64,000 nucleotides of DNA from Empedobacter falsenii (lineage in GTDB: Bacteria > Bacteroidota > Bacteroidia > Flavobacteriales > Weeksellaceae): the NCBI RefSeq assembly GCF_013488205.1, contig NZ_CP040908.1, positions 3,040,001 to 3,104,000 of the forward strand, written 5' to 3'. Under the pieces are notes generated by a model that ran no database searches, was not told where the DNA came from, and worked only from the letters and a program-made list of their open reading frames with translations. The position numbers and the translations under genes were made by a program. Below are positions 9,263 to 17,566 of the stretch, one piece after another. Within the stretch, counting starts at the first letter, position 1, and each line of letters begins with the position of its first letter.

Positions 9263-9296
9263 AAAAAGCCTTGATAATAATTTACCAAGGCTTTTT
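9263..9296. terminator. Shared terminator overlapping the end of the YD-repeat gene
   Basis: AAAAAGCCTTG pairs with CAAGGCTTTTT. The right arm reaches into the stop codon of the minus-strand gene at 9295, so two convergent genes share one compact hairpin. Confidence 0.8.
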
Positions 9297-10038
9297 ATTG
9301 AAAAAAATCTCTTTCTGCAATCAATGTCTTTTTTCCATCAACTACTCTATACTTTTTTATCCATAGTTGTTTCTGATTATAAACATACTCAAACTCTTCA
9401 GTTCGATGTTTATTATAACCTCCAATCATAATTATTGGATATTCTTTTTCTGGAATACTTTTCCTTTCAAGTTTGATTACATTTTGAAATTTATCATACT
9501 GATATTGTTCAATATCAACTTGTAATTGATTTTGGGTATAATAATAATTTTTAACTGATTTTACATTTCCCAAATCATCATATAAAAATTCTTTTTTTAA
9601 ACTAAAAGCAGAATCTTCAACTTCAGGATAAAGAGTTGTTATTTTTTCTGGTAATTTAGAAGCTCCTTTATAAATATAACTTTTTTTATCTTTCTCTAAA
9701 ATTCTACCTAAATCATCATATCTCAAGATATAATTTGTTTGAAATAAAAGTTCATTATTAGTTGTATTATAACTATTTACGCTTATTAAATTACCTATCG
9801 CATCATAAATAAAAGATTCTTTTCTAACTATATTATCTTTAGAAAAATAAAAGATTAAATCTGTCACTCTACTTTCTTTTAAATTATATTCAGTAGTTGA
9901 CCCCATAAAACTTTTGAATACAACTTGACGATATGATGAGTAATCTTCATGATTCGAAAGACCTTCAAAATCATTAATTTGACCAAAACAAAACTGAAAT
10001 ATTAAACAAAGAAATACCGTATAACAAATTTTCATCAA
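9295..10038 (-). CDS. Small secreted YD-repeat-like protein
   Basis: The protein has 247 residues with a signal peptide (MMKICYTVFLCLIFQFCFG). The body carries at least four YD-type repeats: YDAIGNLISVNSYN, YDDLGRILEKDKKS, YDDLGNVKSVKNYY and YDKFQNVIKLERKS, spaced about 40-60 residues apart. YD repeats form the shells of RHS and teneurin proteins, but this one is far too short to make a closed shell and has no toxin tip. It is the last gene of a likely operon (Nudix, GNAT, DUF4136, this gene) with a nine-base gap upstream. Function is unknown. Confidence 0.75.
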   Translation of the reverse strand: MMKICYTVFLCLIFQFCFGQINDFEGLSNHEDYSSYRQVVFKSFMGSTTEYNLKESRVTDLIFYFSKDNIVRKESFIYDAIGNLISVNSYNTTNNELLFQTNYILRYDDLGRILEKDKKSYIYKGASKLPEKITTLYPEVEDSAFSLKKEFLYDDLGNVKSVKNYYYTQNQLQVDIEQYQYDKFQNVIKLERKSIPEKEYPIIMIGGYNKHRTEEFEYVYNQKQLWIKKYRVVDGKKTLIAERDFFQ

Positions 10039-10047
10039 ACTATTGTT

Positions 10048-10572
10048 TTATTTCTTTTTAGGTGGGAATTTTTGCAACAATTTCGTTACACCTTTCTGAA
10101 TATTCGCTGCACGAACTTCTGGCGAAGCTTTCAAGGGCATTTGAATTTTCAAGGTTCCTTCCCAAACTAATCTTCCTTCATCCTTCATCGAAATCGTATA
10201 ATTTTGATTTAATTTTTGAGACATAATCGGAATTCCAACCGAAACTCCACCTCCAAAACCATAACTACCCGTTCCCATTCCAATTCCTACATTTGAATTT
10301 TGTTGTTTAGAAACAAACTCTTCTGGCTTCACGTCTAACGTTAAAACTCCATCATTCGATTTCTGAAAACCTCTGTACAACATTCCTTTTTCAATAGACG
10401 AATATAATCTGGCAGAATCTAAACCATTCAAACCTAAATTTCCCGTTTGTGTAAAAGAATATGTTCTATTTGTTTCAAAATCAAAATCTCGGTCATAATC
10501 TACCGCTATATTTTGCGTACTACATGAAACAATTGTTAAAAATAACGCACTTAGTAAAAGTATTTTTTTCAT
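10048..10572 (-). CDS. DUF4136 lipoprotein
   Basis: The protein has 174 residues with a lipoprotein signal (LFLTIVSCST). The mature part starts with the DUF4136 pattern (VDYDRDFDFETNRTYSF), has a Gly-rich middle (GIGMGTGSYGFGGGVSVGI) and ends with a conserved helix (NIQKGVTKLLQKFPPKKK). DUF4136 proteins are small envelope lipoproteins of unknown role, common in Bacteroidota. The gaps to the GNAT gene upstream (11 bases) and the YD gene downstream (9 bases) suggest one transcript. Confidence 0.88.
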   Translation of the reverse strand: MKKILLLSALFLTIVSCSTQNIAVDYDRDFDFETNRTYSFTQTGNLGLNGLDSARLYSSIEKGMLYRGFQKSNDGVLTLDVKPEEFVSKQQNSNVGIGMGTGSYGFGGGVSVGIPIMSQKLNQNYTISMKDEGRLVWEGTLKIQMPLKASPEVRAANIQKGVTKLLQKFPPKKK

Positions 10573-10583
10573 AATAAATTTTA

Positions 10584-11123
10584 TTAATCAGTTTTCAATT
10601 TCGAATAGATATCTACACTAAGAAATTGATTATCTTTTATTTCACAATCCCTCATAGAACCTTCAAAAATGAAGCCCATTTTTTCGATTGCTTTTTTACA
10701 AGTTATATTTCTCGAATCAACATAACCTTCTATTCTATGCAAATTCAACGAATTATACGCAAAATCACAAATAAGAGGAAATGCTTCTTTCATAAATCCT
10801 TTGTTCCAAAAATCAGGCAATAACCAGAATCCAATTTCAGCTTTTTTGTTCTTTTTATCTAAATTATTCAACCCTCCAACTCCGTAAAAAGTAGAGTTAT
10901 CAACAGAACAGATCGCCCAATAAATTCCTGTTTCGTTTTCTTCTAATCCTTTGTACCAATCAATTTGTTCCTGAGTTTCTTCTAAAGTTTTATAACTTAC
11001 TCCATAATATTTTATCACTTCTGGATGCGATAAGCCTTTAAAAATATCATGAATATCTTCTTGAACAATTTGTCGAAAAAGCAATCGTTCAGAATTCAAT
11101 ATTGGAAAAGAATCAGAATTCAT
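10584..11123 (-). CDS. RimJ/RimL-type GNAT acetyltransferase
   Basis: The protein has 179 residues. It shows the family layout: SERLLFRQIVQEDIHDIF at the start, a middle strand (YGVGGLNNLDKKNKKAEIGF), the acetyl-CoA loop around LPDFWNKGFMKEAFPLI, and the closing NLHRIEGYVDSRNITCKKAI-EKMGF-EG block typical of enzymes acting on protein N-termini or small amines. It is the second gene after the Nudix hydrolase, with two bases between them. The substrate is not predictable. Confidence 0.9.
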   Translation of the reverse strand: MNSDSFPILNSERLLFRQIVQEDIHDIFKGLSHPEVIKYYGVSYKTLEETQEQIDWYKGLEENETGIYWAICSVDNSTFYGVGGLNNLDKKNKKAEIGFWLLPDFWNKGFMKEAFPLICDFAYNSLNLHRIEGYVDSRNITCKKAIEKMGFIFEGSMRDCEIKDNQFLSVDIYSKLKTD

Positions 11124-11125
11124 TT

Positions 11126-11638
11126 TTATTGATTTTTAATATAAGTTTCCACCACTTTTCTCAACGAATCAAAACCTATTTCATCTAAATTAATTTCGTT
11201 GATAGGAACCCACTTTACTTCTGCAATTTCATCTTTTTCAAGCGTAATTTCTTCATCTGGAAAATCAGCAATAAATGCTAAATCACACGTTTTATATGGA
11301 ACTTCTTTGTACTCATATGTATTGGGTTGAGATAAAAAATACTTGAAATTCTCTAATGGAATTTTAATTCCTAATTCTTCCTCAATCTCTCGTTGACACG
11401 TTCTTTCTGCCGATTCATTTGGGTCTGTAAAACCTCCAGCCAAATCCAACATTCCTTTCTTTGGTTCTCTATTTCGAACTGTAAAAAGAATTTTATCTTC
11501 TTTTTTTAGAATAACCGCAACAGCAGCTGCCACATTTTGATAATAAACCAAATCACAATTTTTACACGACATTTTTCTAAAATCAAAATGATCGATAGAA
11601 TGTCCACAATTTGGACAAAATTTAAACGATTTTATCAT
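11126..11638 (-). CDS. Nudix hydrolase with zinc ribbon (NADH pyrophosphatase-like)
   Basis: The protein has 170 residues. A four-cysteine zinc ribbon (C8, C11, C25, C28) precedes the Nudix fold. The Nudix box is complete: G69, E75, R83, E84 then EEELGI to residue 91. Zinc ribbon plus Nudix box is the layout of NudC-type NADH or NAD-cap pyrophosphatases, but this protein is shorter and I do not see the NudC-specific SQPWPFPxS signature; FLSQPNTYEYK takes a similar place. I therefore leave the substrate as an unspecified nucleoside diphosphate derivative. It is the first gene of the four-gene operon running down to 9295. Confidence 0.88.
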   Translation of the reverse strand: MIKSFKFCPNCGHSIDHFDFRKMSCKNCDLVYYQNVAAAVAVILKKEDKILFTVRNREPKKGMLDLAGGFTDPNESAERTCQREIEEELGIKIPLENFKYFLSQPNTYEYKEVPYKTCDLAFIADFPDEEITLEKDEIAEVKWVPINEINLDEIGFDSLRKVVETYIKNQ

Positions 11639-11681
11639 CTTTTTAGGTTAATGATTATTATTTATTTTGAGTATCCGTCAT

Positions 11682-11813
11682 GTCATGCTGAATTTATTTC
11701 AGCATCTCATAAACAAGTGTGATTCTGAAACGAGTTCAGAATGACTATTTTCATCGAGAAATCTATAACTAAAAAAGATTCTTCAATTTCACAATCGCTT
11801 CATTCGGAATGAC
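11682..11813. repeat. Interspersed palindromic repeat element (Bacteroidota type)
   Basis: Three related pieces fill the gap between the Nudix and xerD genes. Piece one is an inverted repeat ATGCTGAA (11685-11692) / TTCAGCAT (11698-11705). Piece two is ATTCTGAA (11722-11729) / TTCAGAAT (11735-11742), and the two are joined by a short spacer. Piece three is AGATTCTTC...ATTCGGAATGAC, ending near 11813. All end in GTCAT or ATGAC borders. Elements of this pattern occur scattered in intergenic DNA of many Bacteroidota. The role is unknown; structured RNA ends or a REP-like mobile unit are possible. Only one copy is visible here. Confidence 0.7.
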
Positions 11814-11819
11814 AATTTT

Positions 11820-12707
11820 CTATTTATTTCTTGGATGAAATTTGATAATCGCATCTCGAATAAATTCTTGATCAACATGCGTATAAATTTCAGTCGTCGT
11901 AATACTTTCGTGTCCCAACATCAACTGAATAGCACGAAGATCTGCTCCATTTTTCAATAAATGAGTCGCAAAAGAATGGCGAAACGTATGTGGACTAATT
12001 GTTTTTTTAACTCCAGCAATTATCGATAATTCTTTTACGATTGTAAAAATCATCACACGTGTAAGATTTTTACCTCGTCTATTTAAGAACAAAAAATCTT
12101 CGAAACCAGCTTGTATAGGAAGATGAATACGAATACTTTCTTTGTACAAGTTAATATATTTTATCGTATAATCGCTAATCGGAACCAGTCTTTGTTTGTT
12201 TCCTTTCCCAATGACACGAATAAAACCATCATCAAAAAAAAGATCAGAAATTTTGAGATTTATCAATTCCGAAACACGCAAACCACAGCCATAAAGCACT
12301 TCTATAATCGCACGATTGCGCTGTCCTTCTGGTTTTGATAAATCAATTACTTCAATCATTTTATCAATTTCTTTTTCAGAAAGCACATCAGGAAGTTTCA
12401 TCCCAATTTTTGGAGTTTCAAGTAAAGAAGTCGGATTATCTTCTCTAAAATCTTCGAGTTGTAAGTATCCAAAAAAGCTTTTCAAGCCAGAAATAACACG
12501 CGCTTGCGAACGAACGCTATATTCGCTCGATGCAAAATCGTGTACAAAATCCCTCAAATCATCTTGCGAATAATCTAAAGGTTGTTTATCAGAATAATTA
12601 ATTAATTTTTGAATATCGCGTAGATAACCTTCAATTGTATTAGCAGAAACTCTTTTTTCTAATTTCAGATACATTTGATAGTCATACAAAGCATCTTTCC
12701 ACAGCAT
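11820..12707 (-). CDS. xerD: Tyrosine recombinase XerD
   Basis: The protein has 295 residues, the usual XerC/D size. The N-terminal SAM-like core-binding domain spans about 1-90. The catalytic domain carries the expected set: R144 (GLRVSEL), K168 (GKGNKQR), H240 and R243 (HTFRHSFATHLL), H266 (LGHESI) and nucleophile Y275 (TTEIYTHV). It resolves chromosome dimers at dif together with FtsK, which is also in this window (31939). It is the last gene of a four-gene operon and starts directly after the S41 protease stop, with no gap. XerD is preferred over XerC from overall similarity; Bacteroidota often annotate either. Confidence 0.92.
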   Translation of the reverse strand: MLWKDALYDYQMYLKLEKRVSANTIEGYLRDIQKLINYSDKQPLDYSQDDLRDFVHDFASSEYSVRSQARVISGLKSFFGYLQLEDFREDNPTSLLETPKIGMKLPDVLSEKEIDKMIEVIDLSKPEGQRNRAIIEVLYGCGLRVSELINLKISDLFFDDGFIRVIGKGNKQRLVPISDYTIKYINLYKESIRIHLPIQAGFEDFLFLNRRGKNLTRVMIFTIVKELSIIAGVKKTISPHTFRHSFATHLLKNGADLRAIQLMLGHESITTTEIYTHVDQEFIRDAIIKFHPRNK

Positions 12708-14291
12708 TTACTTCGTTATTTTTTCAAGTTCAAAAATACGCTTTATCATTTCATCTTCGGGCATCCAAACTTGATAAAATGCACGAGAACCATATAAAGT
12801 TCCAGCAATTGTGGCTTTCATGTAGTTATCAACAGTTGTTGAAAAAACAGGGTTAAACTCATTTGAAGGAATTCCTAAAACACCTAAAAACTCATTTCTA
12901 TACATTCCTGCACTAAAATATTTCAAATAAATTGCTTCGTTATGAAACATGAAAAAATCGTGAATTGAATAAATTTTCTTGAATAAAAAATCATTAAAAT
13001 AATTTGCATCTTGATTATAATACAACCAGTTCGAAACCGAATTTGTATCTAATGCAACAAACTCATCAGGAATAATTCCACCACCACCGTAGACTTTTTT
13101 ACCTGAAGGCGCTGTAAACTCTAAGTCTTTATTAATTTTAATTGAATCTTTACTATATAATTCACCCGATTTTAATCGTTTATATAAATCGTCACTGTAT
13201 TTTGCCGTTTTTTTATCGAAAGGTTTTTGAATAGATCGACCAGAAGGCGTGTAATAATTTGCAACAGTCAAACGTACCTTAGTACCATCTCCTAAACTAA
13301 TTTCGCGTTGCACCAAACCTTTACCAAACGAACGACGACCAACGATAATTCCGCGTCCATAATCTTGTAAAGCACCCGCAACAATCTCACTCGAGGAAGC
13401 AGAATTTTCATCCATTAAGACGTAAATTTTTCCTTGCTCGAAAAGACCTCTATTTGTAGCGTAAATATATTTTTTACGTTTTTGTTTGTCTTGTGTGTAA
13501 ACAATCAATTCGTTTTTCGTTAAAAATTCATCGGCAATTTCTTCTGCAATATGCATGATTCCTCCTGGATTTCCACGTAAATCAAAAACCAAAGTTTTCA
13601 TTCCTTGATCCAATAAATTTTGTAAACCTTCATGAACTTCATTTGCAGAATTTTCAGAAAAACGAGTCAATTTAAGATAACCAATATCTTTCGTTAACAT
13701 ATGTTTTCCAGTAACCGTAGGAATTGGTACAATAGTACGATTTAGCGTAACAGAAATTGGTTTTTGATCGCGAATAACAGATAGTTTAACTTCCGATCCT
13801 TTCTTCCCCTTCAATAAACCTTCTATTGTTTTATTATCTTTTGCAACTAAAGATTGATTGTCTGCAGCAACTAATTGATCTCCAAATTCTAGTTTACCAT
13901 AATTTTTCGTTCCAGGTAAAGTACGTTCAACAACAATGGTGTCATTCATTGTGCGAAATTGAATTCCAATTCCAACAAATTCACCTTTCAATTGCTCTTC
14001 TGCCTTTTGTACAGAAGCTTTGTCGATATATGTACTATGTGGATCTAGCTTGGCAACCATATAATGAATCGCATCATCAACCAAACTATCCGAATTAACA
14101 TCGTTCACATATTCATTGTCAATCAAAGAAACTAATCGACGAATTTTTTGTTCGTTATCCGAATATTGCAAACCTACAATATCCTTGTTTTCATCGAACG
14201 CAAAGTCGTATTTTTTCCCAACCATAAAACCGATTAAGAAAATAATCATCACAACTAATACGATATTAATAACCTTGAAAAAACTTCTCAT
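12708..14291 (-). CDS. Carboxyl-terminal processing protease (S41)
   Basis: The protein has 527 residues, with one N-terminal membrane anchor (about 7-25) and the rest in the periplasm. A PDZ domain lies around 100-190 (GEFVGIGIQFR...GKLEFGDQL). The S41 catalytic domain follows: DLRGNPGG at 237-244, the SASSSE motif with catalytic S299, and K324 in SFGKGLVQ. The Ser-Lys spacing of 25 equals that of E. coli Tsp. It cleaves proteins from their C-termini. It lies between the dCMP deaminase gene (7-base gap) and xerD (no gap). The substrate is unknown. Confidence 0.93.
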   Translation of the reverse strand: MRSFFKVINIVLVVMIIFLIGFMVGKKYDFAFDENKDIVGLQYSDNEQKIRRLVSLIDNEYVNDVNSDSLVDDAIHYMVAKLDPHSTYIDKASVQKAEEQLKGEFVGIGIQFRTMNDTIVVERTLPGTKNYGKLEFGDQLVAADNQSLVAKDNKTIEGLLKGKKGSEVKLSVIRDQKPISVTLNRTIVPIPTVTGKHMLTKDIGYLKLTRFSENSANEVHEGLQNLLDQGMKTLVFDLRGNPGGIMHIAEEIADEFLTKNELIVYTQDKQKRKKYIYATNRGLFEQGKIYVLMDENSASSSEIVAGALQDYGRGIIVGRRSFGKGLVQREISLGDGTKVRLTVANYYTPSGRSIQKPFDKKTAKYSDDLYKRLKSGELYSKDSIKINKDLEFTAPSGKKVYGGGGIIPDEFVALDTNSVSNWLYYNQDANYFNDFLFKKIYSIHDFFMFHNEAIYLKYFSAGMYRNEFLGVLGIPSNEFNPVFSTTVDNYMKATIAGTLYGSRAFYQVWMPEDEMIKRIFELEKITK

Positions 14292-14298
14292 TAAAATG

Positions 14299-14742
14299 CT
14301 AACTGTATAATTCTTCTTCTGTAATTTGTCGAATTGTAATTCCTGATTTTTCTAAAAACTCTAACCCAGAAAGGTCTTTGTATTGTTGAATGTAAACGAT
14401 GCGCTTTATACCTGCTTGCAGAATAAGTTTGCTACAATCTGTACAAGGCGAAAGTGTAATATACAACGTCGCTCCTTCTGCAGATTGAGTGGAAGTTGCA
14501 CATTTTAGAATTGCATTTGCTTCAGCATGCAAAACATGCCATTTTGTATTCCCCTCTTCATCTTCGCATTTGTTCTCAAAACCACTTGGCGTACCATTGT
14601 AACCATCAGAAATAATCATTCGATTTTTAACAATAATTGCACCAACTTTTTTGCGTTCACAATAGGATAGATTCGCCCATTCAAAAGCCATTTTAAGATA
14701 AGCTTTATCGTAACGTAATTGTTTTTCAAAGTTTGTTTCCAT
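14299..14742 (-). CDS. dCMP deaminase
   Basis: The protein has 147 residues and belongs to the zinc-dependent cytidine/deoxycytidylate deaminase family. The zinc site is complete: H72 and E74 in HAEANAIL, and C100/C103 in SPCTDC. The ComEB-like dCMP features VGAIIVKNRMIISDGYNGTP and an extra Cys/Glu pair near 59-60 are present. It converts dCMP to dUMP, the substrate for the ThyA encoded at 58988. It starts six bases after the upstream Gcr-type gene and is followed seven bases later by the S41 protease. Confidence 0.92.
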   Translation of the reverse strand: METNFEKQLRYDKAYLKMAFEWANLSYCERKKVGAIIVKNRMIISDGYNGTPSGFENKCEDEEGNTKWHVLHAEANAILKCATSTQSAEGATLYITLSPCTDCSKLILQAGIKRIVYIQQYKDLSGLEFLEKSGITIRQITEEELYS

Positions 14743-14748
14743 TTCTAA

Positions 14749-16710
14749 CTAAGCTTCTTCTTTGTTTTTTGTCCATAAAGGCGGAATAAAAAATGGTAAT
14801 GGATTTCGGAAAAATGCTTTTAATGTATGCGAAATCATCGTAAAAATCTTATAAAAAGGAATATTATTAGATCGCATTGCCATTAATAATGATAAGATAA
14901 AACTAACTAAGAAGTTGCTCCAACCTACCATAAAAATTGCAATAAAACCAATAATCATTGGTCCAATATCAAAATGATAACCCATTCCTCCAATACCAAT
15001 CGCGAAGTTTCCTGAAACGAAAGTAATGTGTCGAATATCGAAAGGTTGACCAGTAAAATCACCAATCAAAAAAGCACATCCCATCATAAAACCGAATGCA
15101 ACATTACCTACAACTCCACCCATATTTTTCTCAAACCAATTCGAAATTCTTCTTCTTCTACGTTCTGAAAATGATTTTTTCAAAATTGGATGATTATAAA
15201 TACGTTCTGGAATATTATGAAAACGTTGATTATTAATTGTTATTCCCGAAATTAATCCTGAAAGGAATAAGAAGACTCCAGCAATTGCTCCAAAGTAAAA
15301 AATATGCCAATCCATTGTTACCACTTCTTCCCAATAATGATAAGCTTTAGAATATTTTAAAACTTCTAATCCTAAGATTTCGTTCAATAAATAAAATATT
15401 CCTAATGAAACAACAAAACCAGCAACAACATTTCCTAAAAAAGCAATCATTTGGCTTCTTACTAATTGCGCAAATAAAGTTGTAAAATCTTTCACATTCA
15501 GTTCAGAACCAGAAGTCGGCACAAGCGAACGAGCTAAACGAGCTGCTGTCATAGAAGGCTGTTTTGTAGCAAGCGTCATATGTGTCAAATAAATCGTACA
15601 GAAACCAACAGCGTAATTAATACTAAAGAAAAATGCTTTAAACAATGGCGATGTATCATGTATATTTCCAATTCCGGTTTTGATAAAACACAAAAAAGAA
15701 ACAATAAAACCACCTCCACAAGCTGTCCAAAACATCTTGTTATACTCTTTGGCTGTCTGCGTAATATATTTTTCTCCTGTCTTACCATTATGATAAGTAA
15801 CTAAGAAAGTGATTAAATAAACCGTAGAACCTAACTGATTACTCATAAAATTCTTTGGTGCATAAAATTCAACCCATTTCTTTGTTGCAAGACTATAGAA
15901 AGAAATTATTCCGTGTAATCTTAGTTCATTATAACTATTTAAAATTGTTTGCAAACGAACTAATTGTTGTTGCAAACGATTGATTTTTGATGCAACTTTC
16001 AATGAAATTCCTTTGTAATCTTTTTGTGTTAAAATATCATTTAACAAATGTTTACATTTCGAAATACTTTCTTTGATTTCTAACATATCAAAGCCAGCTT
16101 GTGGATTTTCGATAATGTTACTAATCTGCATCGAAAGTTTAGAGAATGGATTATCAAGATAATTAACCTCGTTACTGTAACGCATCATTTCTTTATCCGA
16201 AAATCCTCCAGTAATACGAACCGTCAAAATAGAAATTGCTTGTAAAAGCTGATTCTGAATATTGTTAACGTTTCCTTTAAAATTATCTGGTTCGATATCT
16301 TGATACAATACTTCGAAAAATTTTCGCCAACGATCTCTTGGAATAATTCGGATTGCTGATAAGTTTTTCGAATTATAAAAAATCTCATTTACCACAGAAG
16401 TTAATTCATTATTATCTTCGATATCTGGTAAAAGAGAATCCATTATTTTCTTTCGAAAAATGGATAATAAATTATCTTCCAGATGAATTCCACTATCTAC
16501 TAAATAGCTAACGAAATTGATTTTCCCGAATGTATTTTGAAGTTCTTCGCGAAAAATTAATCGATATGTAGAGTTATTTTGAAGTTTAGAAATTAGATCA
16601 TCTATAAAAGAAATTGAATCTGGATAATCTTTTCTTGCTTTCTCTAATAATCTTAGAAAAAAGCTCTTCTCGTATTTTTTATTTTGATCAAATATAGAGT
16701 CTAAAGCCAT
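14749..16710 (-). CDS. Gcr-family ('site-specific recombinase') multi-pass membrane protein
   Basis: The protein has 653 residues. The first half (to about 280) is soluble and helical, rich in charged residues. The second half has roughly seven to eight hydrophobic segments (for example around VYLITFLVTYH, FFFSINYAVGFCTIYLTHM, FLGNVVAGFVVSLGIFYLL, and the final IIGFIAIFMVGWSNFLVSF). This matches the family named site-specific recombinase after gonococcal Gcr. No tyrosine or serine recombinase motif is visible, and a membrane protein is an unlikely recombinase, so the family name may be misleading. It heads a tight operon with dCMP deaminase, the S41 protease and xerD. A promoter lies at 16735-16742. 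Confidence 0.75.
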   Translation of the reverse strand: MALDSIFDQNKKYEKSFFLRLLEKARKDYPDSISFIDDLISKLQNNSTYRLIFREELQNTFGKINFVSYLVDSGIHLEDNLLSIFRKKIMDSLLPDIEDNNELTSVVNEIFYNSKNLSAIRIIPRDRWRKFFEVLYQDIEPDNFKGNVNNIQNQLLQAISILTVRITGGFSDKEMMRYSNEVNYLDNPFSKLSMQISNIIENPQAGFDMLEIKESISKCKHLLNDILTQKDYKGISLKVASKINRLQQQLVRLQTILNSYNELRLHGIISFYSLATKKWVEFYAPKNFMSNQLGSTVYLITFLVTYHNGKTGEKYITQTAKEYNKMFWTACGGGFIVSFLCFIKTGIGNIHDTSPLFKAFFFSINYAVGFCTIYLTHMTLATKQPSMTAARLARSLVPTSGSELNVKDFTTLFAQLVRSQMIAFLGNVVAGFVVSLGIFYLLNEILGLEVLKYSKAYHYWEEVVTMDWHIFYFGAIAGVFLFLSGLISGITINNQRFHNIPERIYNHPILKKSFSERRRRRISNWFEKNMGGVVGNVAFGFMMGCAFLIGDFTGQPFDIRHITFVSGNFAIGIGGMGYHFDIGPMIIGFIAIFMVGWSNFLVSFILSLLMAMRSNNIPFYKIFTMISHTLKAFFRNPLPFFIPPLWTKNKEEA

Positions 16711-16734
16711 ATTTTAATTTCTTCATTCAGAGTA

Positions 16735-16742
16735 CAAAAGTA
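16735..16742 (-). promoter_or_regulatory. Probable -7 promoter element of the Gcr-xerD operon
   Basis: The minus strand reads TACTTTTG (TAnnTTTG), 24 bases before the start codon at 16710. It probably drives all four genes. Confidence 0.5.
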
Positions 16743-16784
16743 AAAAACTTATATTACCTAAGCAGTATAAATCAACAGAAATAA

Positions 16785-16811
16785 AAAAGTGATTCTTGAT
16801 GAACCACTTTT
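16785..16811 (-). terminator. Terminator after the LolA-like gene
   Basis: AAAAGTGGTTC pairs with GAATCACTTTT (one G-T pair) around a five-base loop on the minus strand and is followed by T residues. Confidence 0.7.
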
Positions 16812-16818
16812 TATATAT

Positions 16819-17487
16819 TTAGAATTTAAAATTTTTCTTATCTATTGCTGGGTTGATTTTTATGTCATTAAATTTAATCACATATTCTCCTCCATCAACT
16901 GGTTTTCCTACCACTTTTGTGGCAAAAGATAATCCGTTATACGTCTTGAAATTAGAGTAATAAAGTGTTTCGTCTTTATTTTTTTCCATTACAATTTCGT
17001 ACGAATTTTTATCAAAACAATATATTGTAGAATTTGTATTTTTTGTTAATTCTATTTTGTAACAGCTATTATTTTGATCGTATTTATCTACACCTAAGTA
17101 TTTTACTTTAAATCCTTTTTGTTTATATTTCAAAATATCCGAATCAAAAGAGTCTGGTTTATAATCTTTTACAGCTACATTTTTCTTAGCAACTTCACTG
17201 TATGTCCATCCCATTCTACCATCATATCCTTCGTTCAAGATTTCTTTTCCATTCATCACAAACACTACTTTTTTGTTGTAAGGGCGTTGATGATAAACAA
17301 TCATTGGATAAGAATCTCCAACATTTATAATGGCTTCTCCTTTTAGGATAATACTGTTCAAATTATTCCAAGCTGCTTCTCCTCCTGTTTTTTGAATATG
17401 AGTTTCGATTATTTTCTCTGCATTTTGTGCAAATGTAGTCACAGAAAATAATGAAATCATAAGCGCGCTAAACGTCAATTTCGACAT
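16819..17487 (-). CDS. Exported LolA/LppX-like protein, function uncertain
   Basis: I use the ATG at 17487 because it gives a clean signal peptide (MSKLTFSALMISLFSVTTFAQ); an in-frame extension to 17523 adds charged residues in front. The mature part of about 200 residues starts AEKIIETHIQKTGGEAAWNN and continues with alternating strands such as ILKGEAIINVGDSYP, YDGRMGWTYSEVAKK and EIVMEKNKDETLYYSNFKTY. That is the incomplete beta-barrel pattern of LolA/LppX-like lipoprotein-sorting proteins. It is a second LolA-like gene beside the true lolA at 34545, so a different cargo is likely. It is monocistronic, with a terminator directly after it. Confidence 0.65.
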   Translation of the reverse strand: MSKLTFSALMISLFSVTTFAQNAEKIIETHIQKTGGEAAWNNLNSIILKGEAIINVGDSYPMIVYHQRPYNKKVVFVMNGKEILNEGYDGRMGWTYSEVAKKNVAVKDYKPDSFDSDILKYKQKGFKVKYLGVDKYDQNNSCYKIELTKNTNSTIYCFDKNSYEIVMEKNKDETLYYSNFKTYNGLSFATKVVGKPVDGGEYVIKFNDIKINPAIDKKNFKF

Positions 17488-17566
17488 AAGAACTTTTTTA
17501 ATTTTTAACAATCTGTCGAACAAGATATAAAAACTAATTTAAAGTTCTGTAAAGAAATATTGTCTT

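Noticed and set aside
11537-11722. Short plus-strand frame containing YPSCHAEFISASHKQV
   Set aside because: It is produced by the palindromic repeat; this peptide is a known kind of artefact of such repeats and has no other coding support.
11820-12707. Phage or integron integrase
   Set aside because: Size, sequence and house-keeping operon fit XerD; no att sites or phage genes nearby.
14749-16710. Mobile element or integrase on account of the 'recombinase' family name
   Set aside because: No recombinase motif, no flanking repeats, and the operon is made of housekeeping genes.
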